A stretch of DNA of 64,000 bases from Geothrix rubra (GTDB taxonomy: Bacteria > Acidobacteriota > Holophagae > Holophagales > Holophagaceae): contig NZ_BSDD01000004.1 in NCBI RefSeq assembly GCF_030268065.1, forward strand, positions 186,001 through 250,000, written 5' to 3'. The first letter of the stretch is position 1; every line of letters starts with the position of its first letter. The notes beneath the pieces were generated by a model, which saw nothing but the letters and a program-made list of their open reading frames with translations, was not told the DNA's origin and searched no databases. Both the position numbers and the translations under genes were made by a program. Of this stretch, positions 1 through 8,607 are shown piece after piece.

Positions 1-585
<585 letters not shown>

Positions 586-638
586 GGAAACCTCCTGAGG
601 GGTGAGAGAGAAGAATGGGGGTTGAACGGTGCAAAGGG

Positions 639-713
<75 letters not shown>

Positions 714-773
714 CTTGAACCTTCCCGCCAGACTGCGGCGGGGTGGGGCCTTGCCGCCGGAAGGACGGAAGGT

Positions 774-852
<79 letters not shown>

Positions 853-894
853 GAACGCCCCGGACGGGGTCCAGCCGCCGGAGGACCGGCTGAC

Positions 895-981
895 TGGTGC
901 CGAGAGAAGGATTCGAACCTCCGTAGGGCGGTGCCCGGCAGATTTACAGTCTGCTGCCATTAACCACTCGGCCATCTCGGC
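895..981 (-). tRNA. tRNA-Tyr (GTA)
   Basis: 87-nt class II tRNA with a long variable arm. Acceptor GCCGAGA/TCTCGGC, anticodon stem GCAGA/TCTGC with loop CTGTAAA (anticodon GTA), T-arm GAGGTTCGAATCC, encoded CCA. First gene of the tRNA-tuf transcription unit. Confidence 0.96.
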
Positions 982-1136
982 ATTGCTTGCCAGTGCCCCA
1001 GGGGGGCTTGTCAACGCTGTCCGGGCGCCGGCCGGCGAACCGGCGTGGCGACCATCCGGAACCCCTGTCGGGGCTCCGGGTCAGGGGGCACTGCGAGGCA
1101 GGGCTCTCCTGACAGGGAACTCGAAAGGTATCACGC

Positions 1137-1177
1137 CCCCATGGGCCTCACAAGGGAAAAGTTCAGGCCCCATGGGG
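1137..1177 (-). terminator. Terminator-like hairpin after rlmB
   Basis: Near-perfect inverted repeat CCCCATGGGCCT ... AGGCCCCATGGGG with a 16-nt loop, overlapping the rlmB stop codon. It separates rlmB from the tRNA-tuf unit. There is no clear U-tract, so its role as a terminator is inferred from position. The remaining gap to the tRNAs (982-1136) shows no gene. Confidence 0.45.
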
Positions 1178-1897
1178 TCCTCGGCGGGCCAGCACCCGGA
1201 AAAGGGCCACTGCCGCCGCGGCGGAGACGTTCAGGCTCTCGATGCCGCCGGGCATCGGGATGTGCAGCAGCCCGTCGCAGCGCTCCTGGATCTTGAGGTG
1301 CAGGCCCTCGCCCTCGGCGCCCATCACCAGCACGGTCGCGCGATCGAAGGGCTCGTCGAGGTAGCTCCGGCTCCCTTCGCCCGCGGCGAGTCCGTAGATC
1401 CAGGCTCCGGCCTCCTTCAGGTCGTCGAGGGCGCGGCCCAGGTTCACGACGCGGCAGACGGGTACGCGGCCCGCGGTGCCGGCGCTGGCGCGGATGACCG
1501 TCTCGTTCACCGCGGCGGAACGGCGCTCGGGCAGGATCACGCCGTCCACGCCCGCGCCCGCCGCAGAGCGCAGGATGGCGCCCAGGTTGTGGGGGTCCGT
1601 CACGCCGTCGAGCGCCAGCACCAGCGCGGCCTCCCCCCGGGCACGCAGGGCTCCGGCCAGGTCCTCGAAGGCCGTGTAGGCGAAGGCCCCGCCTTCGCCC
1701 AGCACGCCCTGGTGCCGCTGGCCCTGGGCCCTCCGGTCCAGCGCCTCCATGGGTTCGCGGCGGAGCACCACGCCCGCCTCGCGGGCCGCGGAGACGAGCC
1801 GCGCCACGCGCCCCCAGGCGGCCGGCGCGATCCAGAGGGTGTGCAGTTCGCCCCGCGACAGGGCCTCCTCGCAGGCGTGGGGCCCCAGGAAGAGCAT
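1163..1897 (-). CDS. rlmB: 23S rRNA (guanosine-2'-O)-methyltransferase, RlmB/TrmH (SpoU) family
   Basis: Predicted SAM-dependent 2'-O-methyltransferase of the SPOUT class that modifies G2251 of 23S rRNA. The 244 aa match the family length. Visible motifs are LDGVTDPHNLGAILRSAA (motif 1), LPERRSAAVNETVIRASAG (motif 2) and the knot-forming GIESLNVSAAAAVALF near the C-terminus. The start ATG (1897) lies one base past the stop of the upstream porin gene, so the two are probably one transcript. A sister SpoU enzyme with another RNA target cannot be excluded. Confidence 0.9.
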   Translation of the reverse strand: MLFLGPHACEEALSRGELHTLWIAPAAWGRVARLVSAAREAGVVLRREPMEALDRRAQGQRHQGVLGEGGAFAYTAFEDLAGALRARGEAALVLALDGVTDPHNLGAILRSAAGAGVDGVILPERRSAAVNETVIRASAGTAGRVPVCRVVNLGRALDDLKEAGAWIYGLAAGEGSRSYLDEPFDRATVLVMGAEGEGLHLKIQERCDGLLHIPMPGGIESLNVSAAAAVALFRVLARRGPHGA

Positions 1898-1898
1898 C

Positions 1899-3266
1899 CT
1901 AGAAGCTCCGCTTGAACCCGATGGCGAACAGGTGTCCCATGCCCTCCACGCGGGTGCGGCTGCCTGTGGCGCGGAAGCCCGCGGCGCTCCAGACGCCGTC
2001 GAGGCTGGTGACGTCCTGGTCCTTCGCCTGGCGGAACTGGTAGCCGAGGCTCACCTCGCCGCCCCACACCCGGTAGCCGGCGCCCAGGGAGAAGCTGGCC
2101 TGGCGCGAGCCGCCCACGAGCGGCTCGACCAGGGCCTCGTCCACGGAAGCCTGGTCCACGAAGGCGCCGGCGCGCAGGGTCCAGAACTTGCCCAGCTCGA
2201 CCTCCGCGGAGAGGCCGCCGCCCAGGTGCCCCTTGCTCCGGGCGATGGTGGCCGGCGGGGTGACGATGCCGGAGGGCGTCCCGACCTGGGCGAAGCCCGG
2301 CACCTGGAGGCCGGCCGCGGTCCACCGCAGGTCGCCCTCCCAGGTGATCAGGGAATTGACCCGCTGGCGCGCGCCGAAGGTGGTCGTGGAGGGCAGCTCC
2401 AGCCGGCCGTTCCCCGCCCCGGCCGTGGTCAGCCCCAGCAGGGCGGCGGCGCGGGTGGCGGTGCCCAGCAGGGGCGCGCTCATGCCGTCGTTGGCGTAGA
2501 GGCCGAGCATGCCGCCGCGGAGGCTGGCGGAGAGATCCAGGTCCGTCTTGTAGCCCGACTGGTGGACGAGCCCGAGGGTCCACCGGGGGCTGAGGGCCCA
2601 CCGGAATCCCAGGCTGTAGCTGGGCAGTGTCTTCGATCCGCTCTGCCCGACGCCCTGCTCCACGACGCCGCTCACGGGGTTGGTGGCCGAGGTGGGTTGG
2701 GTGGGATCCAGCGGCACGCCGAGACGGACCACCGAGCCGGACTCGAAGCGGAGGTGGGTGGCGCCCAGGCCGATGCCGAAGGAGAACCCGGGCGTGATGG
2801 CCCACGCCGCCTGGGCCTCCAGCCGGCGTCCGGAGAGGTCGAGGGCGTCGCCCATGAAGCGGTTGGGCGCATCGGGAGCGAACTGGCCGTGGCGCTGGAA
2901 GGGGGTGTCCAGCTTCAGCCCCAGCGTGAGGGCCGGCGCCACGCGGAAGGCCGCGCCGAAGCCCGCGAGGCCCCGGTTCCGGTCCGAGCTGTACCAGGTC
3001 TTCTGGTTCGACTCGAGGCTCACCTGGGCGTCCTGCAGCTCCATGCCCGCCGCCAGGTAGGCCGCCCGGGATTCCTTGAGCGAGGCCAAGAGGGCCGGGT
3101 TGAGGCTCGCGGCCTCCAGGCTGTAGCCGTAGGCCACCTGGACCCCGCTGCGGGCGATGCCCACGGGATCGGAAGCCGCCAGGGCCACACCCTGGGCCGC
3201 CGCCGGCAGGGCCACCAGGCCCATCGCCAGTCCCGCCCCCATCACACCTCGGATCCCCTGCCTCAT
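1899..3266 (-). CDS. Outer-membrane transport protein, FadL/OMPP1 family
   Basis: Predicted 14-strand beta-barrel for uptake of long-chain fatty acids or other hydrophobic compounds. The N-terminus is a clean signal peptide (MRQGIRGVMGAGLAMGLVALPAAAQG). It is followed by the family signature of early NPA-type loops (EAASLNPALLASL), repeated amphipathic strands, and a C-terminal aromatic residue (GFKRSF), as expected for a BAM substrate. I chose the ATG at 3266 over the in-frame GTG at 3287 because the signal peptide then starts properly. It ends 1 nt before rlmB. A fatty-acid uptake role fits the nearby glyoxylate-shunt genes, but that is inference. Confidence 0.85.
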   Translation of the reverse strand: MRQGIRGVMGAGLAMGLVALPAAAQGVALAASDPVGIARSGVQVAYGYSLEAASLNPALLASLKESRAAYLAAGMELQDAQVSLESNQKTWYSSDRNRGLAGFGAAFRVAPALTLGLKLDTPFQRHGQFAPDAPNRFMGDALDLSGRRLEAQAAWAITPGFSFGIGLGATHLRFESGSVVRLGVPLDPTQPTSATNPVSGVVEQGVGQSGSKTLPSYSLGFRWALSPRWTLGLVHQSGYKTDLDLSASLRGGMLGLYANDGMSAPLLGTATRAAALLGLTTAGAGNGRLELPSTTTFGARQRVNSLITWEGDLRWTAAGLQVPGFAQVGTPSGIVTPPATIARSKGHLGGGLSAEVELGKFWTLRAGAFVDQASVDEALVEPLVGGSRQASFSLGAGYRVWGGEVSLGYQFRQAKDQDVTSLDGVWSAAGFRATGSRTRVEGMGHLFAIGFKRSF

Positions 3267-3384
3267 ACCACCGCCTTTCGAAGCCACGTTCGTTGAATGG
3301 CCCGAACCCGGGAAGGGTTCACGGCCATCCCCCCAGCATCGCCAAAAGGGATCGGGATACCAAGCTGGTTTTCAGCGGACCGGC

Positions 3385-3675
3385 TCAGTGGTCGGATTCG
3401 CCCATGACCCGCACGAGGAGGCGGTCCACCAGTTCCCAGACCTCCGCCAGGGCCGCCAGGCACATCACCAGCCCCAGCCCCAGGGCCAGGGCCCGGCCCC
3501 AGGGGCCCACCACCACCCGGCAGAGGTCGGGCCAGTGCCAGAACACCGCGGGCAGCCGCAGCCGCCCGTAGAACGCGAGGGTGGACAGCAGCATCCCACC
3601 CCAGAGCAGGTAGAAGAATCGCACGGCTCGGAGGAGGAGGTCCCAGCCGAAGGGACGCGGACGGGGGGCGGGCAT
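3385..3675 (-). CDS. Small membrane protein, unknown function
   Basis: 96 aa, not recognised. Two hydrophobic segments can be seen (about residues 18-38 and 57-77), with a basic N-terminus (MPAPRPRPFGW) and an amphipathic charged tail. There is no convincing Shine-Dalgarno. A TATCCT box sits 8 nt upstream of the ATG, so the mRNA may be leaderless. The gene lies between the TauE/SafE permease and the porin on the same strand. Real gene status rests on codon usage and length. Confidence 0.5.
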   Translation of the reverse strand: MPAPRPRPFGWDLLLRAVRFFYLLWGGMLLSTLAFYGRLRLPAVFWHWPDLCRVVVGPWGRALALGLGLVMCLAALAEVWELVDRLLVRVMGESDH

Positions 3676-3694
3676 GGGGGTCCAGGATACCCGG

Positions 3695-4474
3695 TCAGGC
3701 GGTCCCGCGAAGGACTTGCCAGCCCAGCCGGAGGATGAGGGCCCCCACCACGGCGATGAACACCGCCCGGACCCACCGGCTGCCCCGGGTGAGGGCCACG
3801 TGGGCGCCCAGGTAGCCCCCGGCGCCGTTGGCCACGGCCATGCTGAGGGCCACGGTCGGCAGCCAGCTGCCCCGCAGGACGAAGAGGCCCATGGCGGTGA
3901 TGTTGGAGGCCCAGTTCACGGCCTTGGCCAGGGCCGAGGACCGCAGGAAGTCGAACCCCAGCACCGCCACGAAGAGGAAGATCAGCACCGAGCCCGTGCC
4001 CGGCCCGAAGAATCCGTCATAGAAGCCCAGGCACACGCTGATCAGCGCCGCCAGCCCCCGCTGGTGGGCCAGGCCGAAGCGGGGCGCATGGAGGCTCCCC
4101 AGGTCGGGCCGGAGGAGCGTGAAGGCCAGCATGGCCACCAGGAGCCCCAGCATGAGGGGCCGCAGGAAATCGGCGTGCATGTGGTAGGTGAGCCAGACGC
4201 CGCCGGCGGAGCCCAGCCCCGAGGCCAGCACGGGCAGCACCATCTCCCGCCAGTCCAGGGCCCTGGCCCGGACGAACTTGCCCGCCGCCAGGGTGGTGCC
4301 GGTCACGGCCACCACCTTGTTGGTGCCCAGCAGCGTGGGCAGCGGCGTGCCCGCGGGCAAGCCCAGCAGGAGGGCCGGCACCGTGATGAGCCCCCCGCCC
4401 CCCACCACCGCATCGATGAAGCCCGCCAGCAGCGCGGCGAGCATGAGGAGGAGCAGGGCGGGCAGGGACGGCAT
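3695..4474 (-). CDS. TSUP family permease (TauE/SafE)
   Basis: Predicted inner-membrane transporter of the sulfite/sulfonate exporter (TSUP) family, 259 aa with about eight hydrophobic segments. The family signature is at the N-terminus: GFIDAVVGGGGLITVPALLL followed by TLLGTNKVVAVTGT. The second half-repeat has GFYDGFFGPGTGSVLIF. The substrate (sulfite, organosulfonate or another anion) cannot be told from sequence. The start ATG has a GAGGT Shine-Dalgarno about 8 nt upstream. Confidence 0.9.
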   Translation of the reverse strand: MPSLPALLLLMLAALLAGFIDAVVGGGGLITVPALLLGLPAGTPLPTLLGTNKVVAVTGTTLAAGKFVRARALDWREMVLPVLASGLGSAGGVWLTYHMHADFLRPLMLGLLVAMLAFTLLRPDLGSLHAPRFGLAHQRGLAALISVCLGFYDGFFGPGTGSVLIFLFVAVLGFDFLRSSALAKAVNWASNITAMGLFVLRGSWLPTVALSMAVANGAGGYLGAHVALTRGSRWVRAVFIAVVGALILRLGWQVLRGTA

Positions 4475-4544
4475 GGGATCGGACCTCGGAAGCAGGCGTC
4501 GGGCCCGGATTCCGTACGGCCGACCTAGGGCATCCTAGCAAGCC

Positions 4545-5273
4545 CTACCGGGGGCGGAAATCGAACTGGAAGGTCTGCGGGCCCAGGGGGAGCCGGAGCG
4601 CGACCTTGCCGGCCCGCCGCGCATCGAGGTGGAACACCACCTTCCCCCGCAGGCCGTAGCCGGGGTCCAGGGTGGTCTTCCGCACGCAGTCCTCCTCCCA
4701 GTGGCGCCGCTGGCCCTCGAGTCCCGAGAGGCGCGCGTCCGATTGCCGGTCCGCCGCATCCAGGTCGCGGGTGGTCTCCCGGCTCTCCTGGCGCACCTCC
4801 CGCTGCTCCCGGGCGCTCCGCTGGGTGCTGGCCGAGAGGGCGTCCCCCAGGTCCGCCAGGAGGAAGAGCCCCCGGAAGGCGCTGGTGGTCCCCTTCGCCG
4901 CCTGCTCCGCGGCGCTGGCCCGCCCGAGCTGCTGGATCATCACCTCCGGATCCACCGCGGCATACTCCCGCGGCGCCAGGGAGCCCTCGGGCAGGTCGCC
5001 CAGCACGCACTGGAAGCGTTCCGGCGCCACGAGCACGGGCGCGGTCCCGCGGTTGGCCACCACCACGTCGAACAGGAGGGCGCCCGGGCCGGCCTCCTCG
5101 AAGGCCGCCCGCACCTCCAGCCCGCCCTGCGCCTCCTTCAGGTAGGCCTTCCCCCGCAGCCAGCGGTCCACCGGTTGCACGGGCTGGAGCTGCGGGTTGG
5201 GCTCCGGCGGCCGGACACAGCCGGCCAGGAGGCCGAACACCAGGGCGGGAAGGAGGCGGACAGAAGGGCGCAT
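4545..5273 (-). CDS. Lipoprotein of unknown function
   Basis: 242 aa from the chosen start. Signal peptide with lipobox (MRPSVRLLPALVFGLLAGC, Cys19). The mature part has a beta-rich domain (residues about 45-110), then a charged, Gln/Arg/Glu-rich helical stretch, then a second beta-rich segment ending FQFDFRPR. An in-frame ATG 31 codons upstream is rejected because it would bury the signal peptide and would start inside the repeat array. Function unknown. Confidence 0.65.
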   Translation of the reverse strand: MRPSVRLLPALVFGLLAGCVRPPEPNPQLQPVQPVDRWLRGKAYLKEAQGGLEVRAAFEEAGPGALLFDVVVANRGTAPVLVAPERFQCVLGDLPEGSLAPREYAAVDPEVMIQQLGRASAAEQAAKGTTSAFRGLFLLADLGDALSASTQRSAREQREVRQESRETTRDLDAADRQSDARLSGLEGQRRHWEEDCVRKTTLDPGYGLRGKVVFHLDARRAGKVALRLPLGPQTFQFDFRPR

Positions 5274-5340
5274 GGAGGCCTGCGGGAGAGGGTTTGCCCC
5301 ATCTTGGCCGGGCCTGGACAAGTCGGCAACCTGCGGGGGC

Positions 5341-5570
5341 GGTCCACTTGCGAGGCCATTCTCCACCCCAGGTGATGCTCACCGGTGCGGGTCCCCCGGA
5401 CGGTCCACTCGCGAGGCCATTCTACACCCCAGGTGATGCTCACCGGTGCGGGTCCCCCGCTCGGGACCGTCCCCCGGACGGTCCACTCGCGAGGCCATTC
5501 TCCACCCCAGGTGATGCTCACCGGTGCGGGTCCCCCGCTCGGGACCGTCCCCCGGACGGTCCACTCGCGA
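5341..5570. repeat. Tandem intergenic repeat, 61/78-bp units, with nested palindromes
   Basis: Four starts of the same unit (GGTCCACT...) at 5341, 5402, 5480 and 5558; the last copy is truncated. The units are nearly identical, with a 61-bp core plus a 17-bp insertion in the second and third copies. Each complete unit carries GGTGA-TGC-TCACC and the palindrome CACCGGTG. The longer units add GGACCGTCC-CCC-GGACGGTCC at 5464-5484 and 5542-5562. No open reading frame with plausible codon usage runs through it. It fills most of the 444-nt gap between frr and the lipoprotein gene. Confidence 0.9.
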
Positions 5571-5586
5571 CCCGCATCCGGTTCGC

Positions 5587-5700
5587 GGTCCCGGCTCCGC
5601 GCGCTGCACTGCAGCGCGGCCACGCATGCGGATCCGTCCCACCCCGACGTGACTCTGACCCTCGCCGGGTCCCGGCTCCGCGCGCTGCACTGCAGCGCGC
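5587..5700. repeat. Pair of 32-bp direct repeats with GC-rich palindrome
   Basis: A 32-bp sequence beginning GGTCCCGGCTCCG occurs at 5587-5618 and again at 5668-5699, 81 bp apart. Each contains the perfect inverted repeat CGCGCTGCA-C-TGCAGCGCG. The second copy lies 18 nt past the frr stop codon on the transcript side, so it could act as a terminator or mRNA-stabilising stem for frr. Confidence 0.85.
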
Positions 5701-5717
5701 TCCGCCACCCGGCGGGG

Positions 5718-6287
5718 TCAGACCTTGAGGATCTCCGCTTCCTTGTGCTTGAGGGCCTCGTCCACGTCCTTGATGTGGGCGTCCGTGAGCTTCTGGATGT
5801 CGTCCAGGGCCTTCTTGGCGGCGTCCTCGGAGAGATGGACCTCCTTGTCCTTCTCCAGCTTCTTGATGTCCTCGTTGGCGTCCCGCCGGATGTTGCGGAT
5901 GCCGGTCTTGATCTCCTCGCCCAGCCGGTGCAGCACCTTCACCAGCTCCCTGCGGCGCTCCTCCGTGAGCATGGGGATGGGGAGCCGGATCACGTTGCCG
6001 TCGTTGGACGGATTGATGCCCAGTTCGGACTTGAGGATGGCGGTCTCCACGGCCTTGATGGCGCTCTTGTCGAAGGGGGTCACCACCAGCATCCCGGACT
6101 CCGGCACGGACACCGTGCCCATCTGGTTGAGGGGCACCATGGATCCGTAGTACTCCACGTGGACGTTGTCCAGGAGGCTCGCGTTGGCCCGGCCGGTGCG
6201 GATGGTGGCCATCTCCTTCTTGAGCGCGTCGAGGGAGCCGTGCATCCGGCGCTTGGTTTCCTGGAGGATGGTGTCGATGGCGGGCAT
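5718..6287 (-). CDS. frr: Ribosome recycling factor
   Basis: Splits post-termination ribosomes together with EF-G. 189 aa, near the family norm of 185. Signatures include ATIRTGRANASLLDNVHVEYYG, LNQMGTVSVPE, SDLGINPSNDG-type hinge (here SELGINPSNDGNVIRLPIP) and the coiled C-terminal arm RRDANEDIKKLEKD. The ATG at 6287 has a GAGG Shine-Dalgarno about 8 nt upstream. It lacks the usual upstream pyrH/tsf neighbours here; instead it is divergent from a hydrolase gene and followed by a structured repeat array. Confidence 0.97.
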   Translation of the reverse strand: MPAIDTILQETKRRMHGSLDALKKEMATIRTGRANASLLDNVHVEYYGSMVPLNQMGTVSVPESGMLVVTPFDKSAIKAVETAILKSELGINPSNDGNVIRLPIPMLTEERRRELVKVLHRLGEEIKTGIRNIRRDANEDIKKLEKDKEVHLSEDAAKKALDDIQKLTDAHIKDVDEALKHKEAEILKV

Positions 6288-6380
6288 GGGTACCTCGGAA
6301 GTCTGGAAGCTCTCTTTTATACCGTCCAAAGTCCATTGGCTAGGCGTGATACAGTGTGGCACCCAAGCCCAGAGGTCCCC

Positions 6381-7268
6381 ATGCGCCCTTCCCGCCTGAT
6401 GGTCCCCCTCGCCCTCGTGGCCCTGGCCGCCCCGGCCCAGGCTGCGACCCGGATCTCGGATCCCTCCGCGACGGAGATGACCCTCACCACCGCCGACGGC
6501 TTCGTGCTGAAGGGCACCCTGGCCCTGCCGCCCGCCAAGGGCAAGGTGCCCGTGGTGATCCTGGCCCACCAGTTCCATTCGGACCGCTCCGGGTGGGCGC
6601 CCCTGACCGAGAAGCTCCACGCCCGCGGCATCGGCACCCTGGCCCTGGACCTCCGCGGCCACGGCGCCAGCACCCAGAAGGACGGTGCCGAGGTGAAGGT
6701 CACCGACGACTTCGCGGCCTCCGCCAAGGCGGTGGGCTTCGACAAGATCCCCGCCGATCTCGCCCAGGCCGCCGAGTGGGCGCGCAAGCAGCCGGGTGTG
6801 GACGGCCGGCGCCTCGGCCTGGCCGGGGCCAGCGTGGGGGCCTTCTCCGTGCTCCTCGCCGAACCCAAGGTGCATCCCGTGGCCGTGCTGAGCCTCAGCC
6901 CCGCCGGCAACCCGGCCTTCGGGGACCAGGCCTCGGCCGACCTCAAGGCCGCCATCCTCAAGGGCCAGGCCTCCGTGCTGGTGCTGGCCGCCGCGGACGA
7001 CAAGGGCGCCTTCGACAACGCCCAGGCCATCAAGGGCCTGCCCGGCGTGGAGGTCCTGGCCAGCGAAGGCAAGGCCCACGGCTTCGATTTCTTCAAGGAC
7101 CGCACGGACACCATGGCTGTCTTCTTCGGCGAGTACCTGACCTACCACCACATCGGCCAGCGCCTCGCCCCCGCCGGGAAGAAGGCCGAGGGCAAGCCCA
7201 CCGACGGCAAGACCGTCATCAACGAGAAGACCCTCGCCGAGAAGAAGGCCGCCGCGGCCGCCAAGTAG
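6381..7268 (+). CDS. Secreted alpha/beta hydrolase (dienelactone-hydrolase-like)
   Basis: 295 aa with signal peptide (MRPSRLMVPLALVALAAPAQA). The alpha/beta-hydrolase fold is supported by the oxyanion strand VVILAHQFHS, the DLRGHGAS turn, the nucleophile elbow GASVG (Ser151), an acidic AAADD segment (about 204-207) and the catalytic His in GKAHGF (His233). The tail after about residue 262 is Lys/Ala-rich and low complexity. The substrate is unknown; a periplasmic esterase is the simplest reading. Divergent from frr with about 93 bp between the start codons. Confidence 0.75.
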   Translation: MRPSRLMVPLALVALAAPAQAATRISDPSATEMTLTTADGFVLKGTLALPPAKGKVPVVILAHQFHSDRSGWAPLTEKLHARGIGTLALDLRGHGASTQKDGAEVKVTDDFAASAKAVGFDKIPADLAQAAEWARKQPGVDGRRLGLAGASVGAFSVLLAEPKVHPVAVLSLSPAGNPAFGDQASADLKAAILKGQASVLVLAAADDKGAFDNAQAIKGLPGVEVLASEGKAHGFDFFKDRTDTMAVFFGEYLTYHHIGQRLAPAGKKAEGKPTDGKTVINEKTLAEKKAAAAAK

Positions 7269-7286
7269 CCCCATCCCCGGTACGCG

Positions 7287-7314
7287 GAGAGGCCGCCCGA
7301 GCGGGCGGCCTCTC
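7287..7314. terminator. Bidirectional terminator hairpin
   Basis: Perfect 13-bp inverted repeat GAGAGGCCGCCCG / CGGGCGGCCTCTC placed between the convergent hydrolase and aceA genes. There is no long U-tract on either side. Confidence 0.6.
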
Positions 7315-7329
7315 GGTGTACGGACGGGG

Positions 7330-8607
7330 CTAGTGGAACTGCTGGGCCTCAGTGGAGCCCGCCAGGGCCAGGGTGGAGGCCAACCCGCCGCTGACGGCCT
7401 GGGCCACCTCGTCGAAGTAGCCGGTGCCCACCTCGCGCTGGTGCTTCGTGGCCGTGTAGCCGGCGGCCTCGGAGGCGAACTCGGCCTCCTGCAGGCGGGA
7501 ATAGGCGGCCATGCCCTCGTCGCGGTAGGCGCGGGCCAGCTCGAACATCCCGTGGTTCAGGCTGTGGAAGCCCGCCAGGGTCACGAACTGGTACTTGTAG
7601 CCCAGGGCCGCGAGCTCCTGCTGGAAGCCCGCGATCTCGGCGTCCGAGAGCTTCTTCTTCCAGTTGAAGGAGGGCGAGCAGTTGTAGGCCAGCAGCTTGC
7701 CGGGGAACTCGGCGTGGACGCCCTCGGCGAACCTCCGCGCCTCCTCCAGGTCCGGCGTCGAGGTCTCGCACCAGATGAGGTCCGCGTAGGGCGCGTAGGC
7801 CTTCGCCCGGGCGATGGCCATGTCCACGCCGCCGGTGATGCGGTGGAAGCCCTCGGGCGTGCGCTCGCCCGTGAGGAAGGGCCGGTCCCGCTCGTCCACG
7901 TCGGAGGTGATGAGGCGGGCGGAATCGGCGTCCGTGCGGGCGATGACGAGGGTGGGCACGTCCAGCACGTCCGCCGCCAGGCGGGCGGCCACGAGGGTGC
8001 GGATGAAGTGGCCCGTGGGGATGAGCACCTTGCCGCCCAGGTGGCCGCACTTCTTCTCGCTGGAGAGCTGGTCCTCGAAGTGCACGCCCGCGGCGCCGGC
8101 CTCGATCATGCCCTTCATCAGCTCGAAGGCGTTCAGGGGCCCGCCGAAGCCCGCCTCGGCGTCCGCAACGATGGGCAGCATCCAGTCGCGGGTGGGGGTG
8201 CCCTCGGCGCTGTCGATCTGGTCCGCCCGCAGGAGGGCGGCATTCAGGCGCTTCACCAGGGCCGGCACCGAGTTGGCGGGGTAGAGGCTCTGGTCGGGGT
8301 AGGTCTGGCCCGAGAGGTTGGCGTCCGCCGCCACCTGCCAGCCGGAGCAGTAGATGGCCTTGAGGCCCGCCTTGGCCATCTGCACCGCCTGCCCGCCGCT
8401 GAGGGCGCCCAGGGAATGCACGTAGCCCTCGCCGTGGATCAGGCGCCAGAGCTTGCGGGCGCCCAGCTGGGCCAGGGTGTGCTCGATGCGCACGCTGCCG
8501 CGCAGGCGACGCACCTGGTCGGGGCCGTAGGGGCGCGTGATGCCGGCCCACCGCGTGGCGAGGAAGTCGTCGTCGATGGGGGGGACGGGAAAGAGCGGCG
8601 CGTTCAT
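7330..8607 (-). CDS. aceA: Isocitrate lyase
   Basis: First enzyme of the glyoxylate shunt: isocitrate to succinate plus glyoxylate, cytoplasmic. 425 aa, typical of bacterial AceA. The catalytic loop KKCGHLGG is at 185-192 (Cys187 is the active-site base). Other conserved segments are [40 protein letters not shown] and [11 protein letters not shown]. Its ATG overlaps the aceB stop (ATGA), so the pair is translationally coupled. Probably controlled by the divergent ScfR/RamB-type regulator. Confidence 0.97.
   Translation of the reverse strand: MNAPLFPVPPIDDDFLATRWAGITRPYGPDQVRRLRGSVRIEHTLAQLGARKLWRLIHGEGYVHSLGALSGGQAVQMAKAGLKAIYCSGWQVAADANLSGQTYPDQSLYPANSVPALVKRLNAALLRADQIDSAEGTPTRDWMLPIVADAEAGFGGPLNAFELMKGMIEAGAAGVHFEDQLSSEKKCGHLGGKVLIPTGHFIRTLVAARLAADVLDVPTLVIARTDADSARLITSDVDERDRPFLTGERTPEGFHRITGGVDMAIARAKAYAPYADLIWCETSTPDLEEARRFAEGVHAEFPGKLLAYNCSPSFNWKKKLSDAEIAGFQQELAALGYKYQFVTLAGFHSLNHGMFELARAYRDEGMAAYSRLQEAEFASEAAGYTATKHQREVGTGYFDEVAQAVSGGLASTLALAGSTEAQQFH

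Noticed and set aside
986-1014. TTGACA (minus strand) before the tRNA-Tyr gene as its -35 box
   Set aside because: The matching -10 position would put the transcript start inside the mature tRNA, so it cannot be the working promoter for tRNA-Tyr.
5341-5570. CRISPR array
   Set aside because: The repeats are contiguous, with no unique spacers between them, and the unit is 61-78 bp.
5385-6380. N-terminal extension of the secreted hydrolase through the repeat array and antisense of frr
   Set aside because: It lacks plausible protein character. The real start is the signal-peptide ATG at 6381.
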